From contig KZ478059.1 in assembly GCA_002837195.1 (NCBI GenBank), positions 310,001 to 374,000 on the forward strand: 64,000 nt of DNA, in the 5' to 3' direction. The notes under the pieces were generated by a model. It made no database searches. It saw nothing but the letters and a program-made list of their open reading frames with translations, and was not told the DNA's origin. The position numbers and the translations under genes are program-made. Of this stretch, positions 60,642 to 64,000 are shown piece after piece. Source of the stretch: Enterobacterales bacterium CwR94 (GTDB taxonomy: Bacteria; Pseudomonadota; Gammaproteobacteria; Enterobacterales; Enterobacteriaceae). Position 1 is the first letter of the stretch. Each line of letters starts with the position of its first letter.

Positions 60642-61556
60642 ATGTGGTCTGAACATGCTCTGGAAGTTATTGATGCCGTAGCGCGTACCGGCAGTTTTAC
60701 TGGTGCGGCGGCAGAGTTGCACCGCGTTCCCTCGGCGGTGAGTTATACGGTGCGCCAACTGGAATCCTGGCTTGCGGTCCCTTTGTTTGAGCGACGCCAT
60801 CGCGATGTTGCGTTAACGGATGCTGGCAAAGTGTTCCTTGAGGAAGGGCGACAGGTTGTGAAGAAAATGTCTGCCGTCAGGCTGCGCTGCCAGCAAGTGG
60901 CGAACGGTTGGCAGGGACAGCTCAACATTGCTGTTGACCAGATTGTTAAAGCCAGCCGCATACGTCAGATGATTATCGATTTTTATCGTCATCATCCTGA
61001 TACTGAACTACACATCACGCTGGAAGTGTTTAATGGCGTGTGGGATGCCCTGGCGGATGGTCGCGTGGATTTGGCGATCGGCGCGACCCGCGCGATTCCG
61101 GTGGGTGGGCGCTATGCTTTCCGCGATATGGGATCTTTGCACTGGAATTGTGTGATGACCCCGGATCATCCGCTGGCACAACTGACGGGCCCGCTCAATG
61201 ATGATCAACTCCGCCTGTGGCCAACCCTGGTGTTGGAAGACACAGCGCGCAGTTTGCCCAAACGTACGACCTGGGCGCTGGACAACCAGCGCCGCCTGGT
61301 GGTACCAGATTGGGCGGCGGGGCTGGCCTGTTTGCGGCAGGGATTGTGTGTCGGCATGATCCCTGCTCATCTGGCACAGCCTTTACTGGTAAAAGGGGCG
61401 TTGGTAAAAGTGCAACTTGATGCGCCTTTCCCAGATAGTCCCTGCTGTGTCACCTGGGAGGCGCAGCGCACATCGCCCGCGTTAAGCTGGTTACTGGAAT
61501 ACCTGGGGGATACAGCCACTCTGCATGCCGAGTGGCTGAGTGAACACGTCGATTAA
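60642..61556 (+). CDS. punR: LysR-type regulator PunR
   Basis: LysR-family activator (YdhB) of punC. The second of two adjacent ATGs is preferred (GAAGG 7 bases upstream; E. coli protein starts MWSE), giving 304 residues. N-terminal winged helix-turn-helix: [36 protein letters not shown] (about 6-41). The effector domain has [37 protein letters not shown], near-identical to E. coli. Its stop overlaps the convergent purR stop in TTAA. Confidence 0.95.
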   Translation: MWSEHALEVIDAVARTGSFTGAAAELHRVPSAVSYTVRQLESWLAVPLFERRHRDVALTDAGKVFLEEGRQVVKKMSAVRLRCQQVANGWQGQLNIAVDQIVKASRIRQMIIDFYRHHPDTELHITLEVFNGVWDALADGRVDLAIGATRAIPVGGRYAFRDMGSLHWNCVMTPDHPLAQLTGPLNDDQLRLWPTLVLEDTARSLPKRTTWALDNQRRLVVPDWAAGLACLRQGLCVGMIPAHLAQPLLVKGALVKVQLDAPFPDSPCCVTWEAQRTSPALSWLLEYLGDTATLHAEWLSEHVD

Positions 61557-62578
61557 CGGCGGTAATCGAGGAACGGGCCATCAGCCACCGAGCGGCGCTC
61601 GATAAGCGTGGGATGGACTTCGATAGTCTGGGATTGTTCGCGTTTGTTGATTATACGATCAAGCAGCATATCAAACGCGGTTTCCCCCAGTTGCTCTTTG
61701 GGCTGATGAACGGTGGTTAGCGCAGGGGTAAAATAGCGGGCGTTGCGCACATTGTCATAGCCAATGATCGAAATATCCTGCGGGACGCGCAGGCCCATCT
61801 CATCAGCGGCACAAATGGCTCCCATCGCCATGATATCCCCACCGCAGAATACCGCGGTCGGACGCTGTTTCTGCGCGAGAATTTGTTGCATTGCGCGGTA
61901 ACCGGATTCAGGCTCAAAATCGCCTTGCACCATCCATTCATCGCGCACCGGGATGTTGGCTTCCTGTAGCGCTTTGATGAACCCGGCATGGCGTCCACCG
62001 CCGGTATTGCGCTCCATTTGGCCAGGAATGGCACCAATATCGCGATGACCGCGCTCAATCAGGTAACGGCCGACCAGATAACCGCCTTCAAACGCGTTAT
62101 CCAGCACGGTGTCGGTGAAATCCCCACGCGACTCACCCCAGTCCATCACCACCATTGGAATGTTGCGGTTGTCTTCCAGCAGCTGGATGAGCTCTTCCGG
62201 GTACTCTGAGCACATCACCAATAGCCCATCGACACGTTTTTGCGCCATCATCGACAAATAAGCCTGCTGTTTCTGGCGGTCGTTATGCGCATTGCCCAAA
62301 ATCAGGGTATAGCCTTTTGCAAAGCAGCGATTTTCAATAGCTTCAATAATTTCAGCAAAGTAGGGCGCTTCTGAAGAGGTGGCTAACAAACCAATGGTTT
62401 TGGTGTGGTTCACTTTCAGGCTGCGGGCCACCGCGCTCGGCGAGTAGTGTAATTCTTTGATTGCTGCCCAGACGGCTTCGCGCGTTTCTTCGGCGACAAA
62501 GCGCGTTTTATTGATGACATGCGAAACCGTGGTGGTGGAGACACCCGCGCGTTTTGCCACATCTTTAATTGTTGCCAT
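61553..62578 (-). CDS. purR: Purine repressor PurR
   Basis: LacI-family repressor of purine biosynthesis, with hypoxanthine/guanine as co-repressors. 341 residues as E. coli: helix-turn-helix and hinge [36 protein letters not shown] (1-36), with the minor-groove leucine in ARSLKVN, then the periplasmic-binding-like effector domain (from about 60). Its placement beside punC/punR puts purine import and synthesis control together. Confidence 0.98.
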   Translation of the reverse strand: MATIKDVAKRAGVSTTTVSHVINKTRFVAEETREAVWAAIKELHYSPSAVARSLKVNHTKTIGLLATSSEAPYFAEIIEAIENRCFAKGYTLILGNAHNDRQKQQAYLSMMAQKRVDGLLVMCSEYPEELIQLLEDNRNIPMVVMDWGESRGDFTDTVLDNAFEGGYLVGRYLIERGHRDIGAIPGQMERNTGGGRHAGFIKALQEANIPVRDEWMVQGDFEPESGYRAMQQILAQKQRPTAVFCGGDIMAMGAICAADEMGLRVPQDISIIGYDNVRNARYFTPALTTVHQPKEQLGETAFDMLLDRIINKREQSQTIEVHPTLIERRSVADGPFLDYRR

Positions 62579-62863
62579 TAAAACCGTACTCCTGACCGGG
62601 CTATCTTATTGATAACACGATTGTTAATCGTTTGCCTTTTGTGGCACAAAACCCCCTGAATTTGCGTCAGATAGGGGGCGGAAAGCGAACATGAGGGTGG
62701 GATATACACGTTCGAAACGCTGCGTTTGCGCGATAAAGAGGACGTGTTGCGCAACGGAAAACGCGAATTCTATCAAGGCCGTGAGGAGAAAACGAGATTT
62801 TTACCCTAAACTGTGGGAAAATTTTATCCCTACATTAAACAGGGTTAGTTGAGGAGAAACACC
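62579..62863. promoter_or_regulatory. purR-ynhF intergenic region with GTTGCGCAAC palindrome
   Basis: 285 bases without other genes. An exact GTTGCGCAAC is at 62746-62755. A PurR-like half (GCGCAAACG on the minus strand, about 62722-62732) is present but no full 16-bp PurR operator was found. GAGGAG at 62851-62856 serves ynhF. Confidence 0.5.
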
Positions 62864-62953
62864 GTGAATACCGATCTTAAGTTGGCGCTGTTAACCACTG
62901 TGGGTGCATTGGTGATGATTATTGCCTTTAGTTTCACCGCTATCATGCACTAA
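62864..62953 (+). CDS. ynhF: Small membrane protein YnhF (29 residues)
   Basis: Read from GTG at 62864 with GAGGAG 7 bases upstream: starts MNTDLKLALLTT, then a single hydrophobic helix (VGALVMIIAFSFTAIM) and ends in His. E. coli YnhF (29 residues, a stress-related small inner-membrane protein) has the same length, start MNTDLK and location between purR and mepH. Too short for usual gene callers. A terminator follows 3 bases after the stop. Confidence 0.92.
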   Translation: MNTDLKLALLTTVGALVMIIAFSFTAIMH

Positions 62954-62955
62954 GC

Positions 62956-62983
62956 AAAAAAGACGGGATTTCCCGTCTTTTTC
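62956..62983. terminator. Bidirectional terminator between ynhF and mepH
   Basis: AAAAGACGGGA-TT-TCCCGTCTTTT with A-run before and TTCTTTT after. Serves the convergent ynhF (+) and mepH (-). Confidence 0.93.
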
Positions 62984-62985
62984 TT

Positions 62986-63858
62986 TTACAGCGCGCTTTT
63001 TACATTTTGTGGCGTCATGACGCGACGCGCACCCACATAATGTTTTTGCCAATAGTTATCTGCAAGCTGGCTAATCTGAATGTCTTTTCCGGTGCGGGGA
63101 GACTGGATGAACTTGCCGTTCCCCAAATAGACACCGACATGATCGGCCGCGCCGCGGCCATTAATACGGAAGAACACTAAATCACCGCGCTCTAACTTCT
63201 CCTTGCGCACAGGTGCGGCATCGCGGAACTGAAACTGTTCATTGGCGGTGCGTGGCATACGGCTTTTCAAGAGATCTTTATACGCGTACCACACCAGCCC
63301 ACTGCAATCAAAACCGGTGTCAGGCGAGGAGCCTCCCCACAAATAAGGCTTGCCCAACTGGCCCATGAGCTTGTTCATGGCCGTTTGACGCGCTTTTTGA
63401 TACCGCGCATGGTGAGCTGGGTTCATGCGAATGGGGGCGCTGCGCTCGGCAATGTCCATCTCCAGCGCTTTATTACCCGAACGGCCAAGACGTTTGCGCA
63501 AGGAGGCTTTTTCAATCTGCTTGCGGGTCAGGGTGATGGACTTATTTTTTTTCGTGCTGCGTAAAGAGGTGAGGCGCATGCGCTCAGAGGTATTACCGGC
63601 GGTTTTTTTAAGTCTTTGCTTTTGCAGTGCGGCGATAGCGCTTTTGCTGGGTGCTTTCTTTTTTGCCTGGGTGGTGGTTTTGGTTTTTTTAATTGTTTTC
63701 GTGGTGGCCGTTCGGCGTTTTCGACGATCGTCATCACGCACCACACGTTTTTCAACTTTGTGCTGCTTAGGCTTGGCTGCGGTCTGTGGCGATGCGACGG
63801 CCACATTGAAACACAGCGATAAACTCGCCAGCATAATAATTGAGATGAGTGAACGCAT
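62986..63858 (-). CDS. mepH: Murein DD-endopeptidase MepH
   Basis: Periplasmic NlpC/P60 endopeptidase (YdhO) cutting D-Ala-mDAP crosslinks to allow cell-wall growth. From the ATG at 63858 it has 290 residues: signal peptide to about 22 (CFNVAVAS), and a very basic Lys/Arg/Thr-rich linker (about 25-130). The C-terminal catalytic domain starts at KLMGQLGKPYLWGGSSP, with Cys in GFDCSGLVWYAY, His in ADHVGVYLG and the third residue after GNGKFIQSPRTG. A TTG four codons upstream is a weaker start. E. coli MepH is 271 residues; the linker is longer here. Confidence 0.94.
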   Translation of the reverse strand: MRSLISIIMLASLSLCFNVAVASPQTAAKPKQHKVEKRVVRDDDRRKRRTATTKTIKKTKTTTQAKKKAPSKSAIAALQKQRLKKTAGNTSERMRLTSLRSTKKNKSITLTRKQIEKASLRKRLGRSGNKALEMDIAERSAPIRMNPAHHARYQKARQTAMNKLMGQLGKPYLWGGSSPDTGFDCSGLVWYAYKDLLKSRMPRTANEQFQFRDAAPVRKEKLERGDLVFFRINGRGAADHVGVYLGNGKFIQSPRTGKDIQISQLADNYWQKHYVGARRVMTPQNVKSAL

Positions 63859-64000
63859 AATCCAGTACAAGTTAGGCTCTTGAGGAGCGGTTAAATAGAA
63901 AAGTCCCTTGTCAGGGGTTCGATGATTCTAACCGACGCAGTTGACGAAAGTGTAATCACTTTTGTTATTAATGCGTTAAGTACGATTATTAATCTTTTAA

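Noticed and set aside
62700..62760. PurR operator upstream of purR (autoregulation)
   Set aside because: Only a half-site (GCGCAAACG) is visible; no 16-bp palindromic match.

Overview
This is a chromosomal segment of an enterobacterium. Nearly every housekeeping gene has a close Escherichia coli counterpart in the same neighbourhood order. The run from nadE to ydiY lacks pfkB, which sits between ydiZ and ydiY in E. coli. That loss and several locus-specific insertions point to the Erwiniaceae (Pantoea/Erwinia type), but this assignment is an inference from gene content, not a phylogenetic result.

Layout. 1-4,500: 5' end of a short-chain dehydrogenase gene, SOS endonuclease cho, nadE, a Bcr/CflA-type efflux pump, osmE and a small exported protein. 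4,577-13,049: catalase katE, cystine transporter tcyP, ydjM, hxpB, yniB, yniA, ydiZ and ydiY. 13,280-20,560: the translation supercluster thrS-infC-rpmI-rplT-pheM-pheS-pheT-ihfA, with its classical controls visible (tRNA-like thrS operator, AUU start of infC, phenylalanine attenuator). 20,745-26,052: btuC-btuE-btuD-nlpC-ydiV-selO. 26,085-30,921: aroH, ppsR and ppsA. 31,094-36,320: sRNA RprA, ydiK, ydiJ and menI. 36,326-43,988: a Fur-box gene of unknown function facing sufABCDSE, then ldtE and lpp. 44,293-45,705: pykF.

46,011-53,209 is the accessory region and the most interesting part: an organosulfur/sulfonate cluster. It has an SsuD-type FMN monooxygenase, an FAD/NAD(P)-binding protein, a DmoA/NtaA-type FMN monooxygenase and an SsuA-type periplasmic binding protein. 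The divergent regulator is a sigma-54 enhancer-binding AAA+ protein whose C-terminal half is itself an SsuA-like solute-binding domain placed after the DNA-binding helix-turn-helix. A clear -24/-12 promoter and two phased operator-like repeats lie between regulator and monooxygenase. No permease, ATPase or flavin reductase gene is in the cluster.

53,381-55,540: a yciG/DUF892-type stress pair, about 0.9 kb of AT-rich sequence without convincing genes, and three tandem tRNA-Val(GAC) genes. 55,628-63,858: mdtK, ribE, cfa, punC/punR, purR, the 29-residue ynhF and mepH.

How it fits together: the window couples carbon-flux switching (ppsA and pykF, both with Cra-type sites and both next to an unexplained GTTGCGCAAC palindrome that also occurs upstream of purR), iron-sulfur assembly under Fur-type sites, envelope maintenance (lpp, ldtE, nlpC, mepH, RprA) and sulfur scavenging (tcyP and the sigma-54 cluster).
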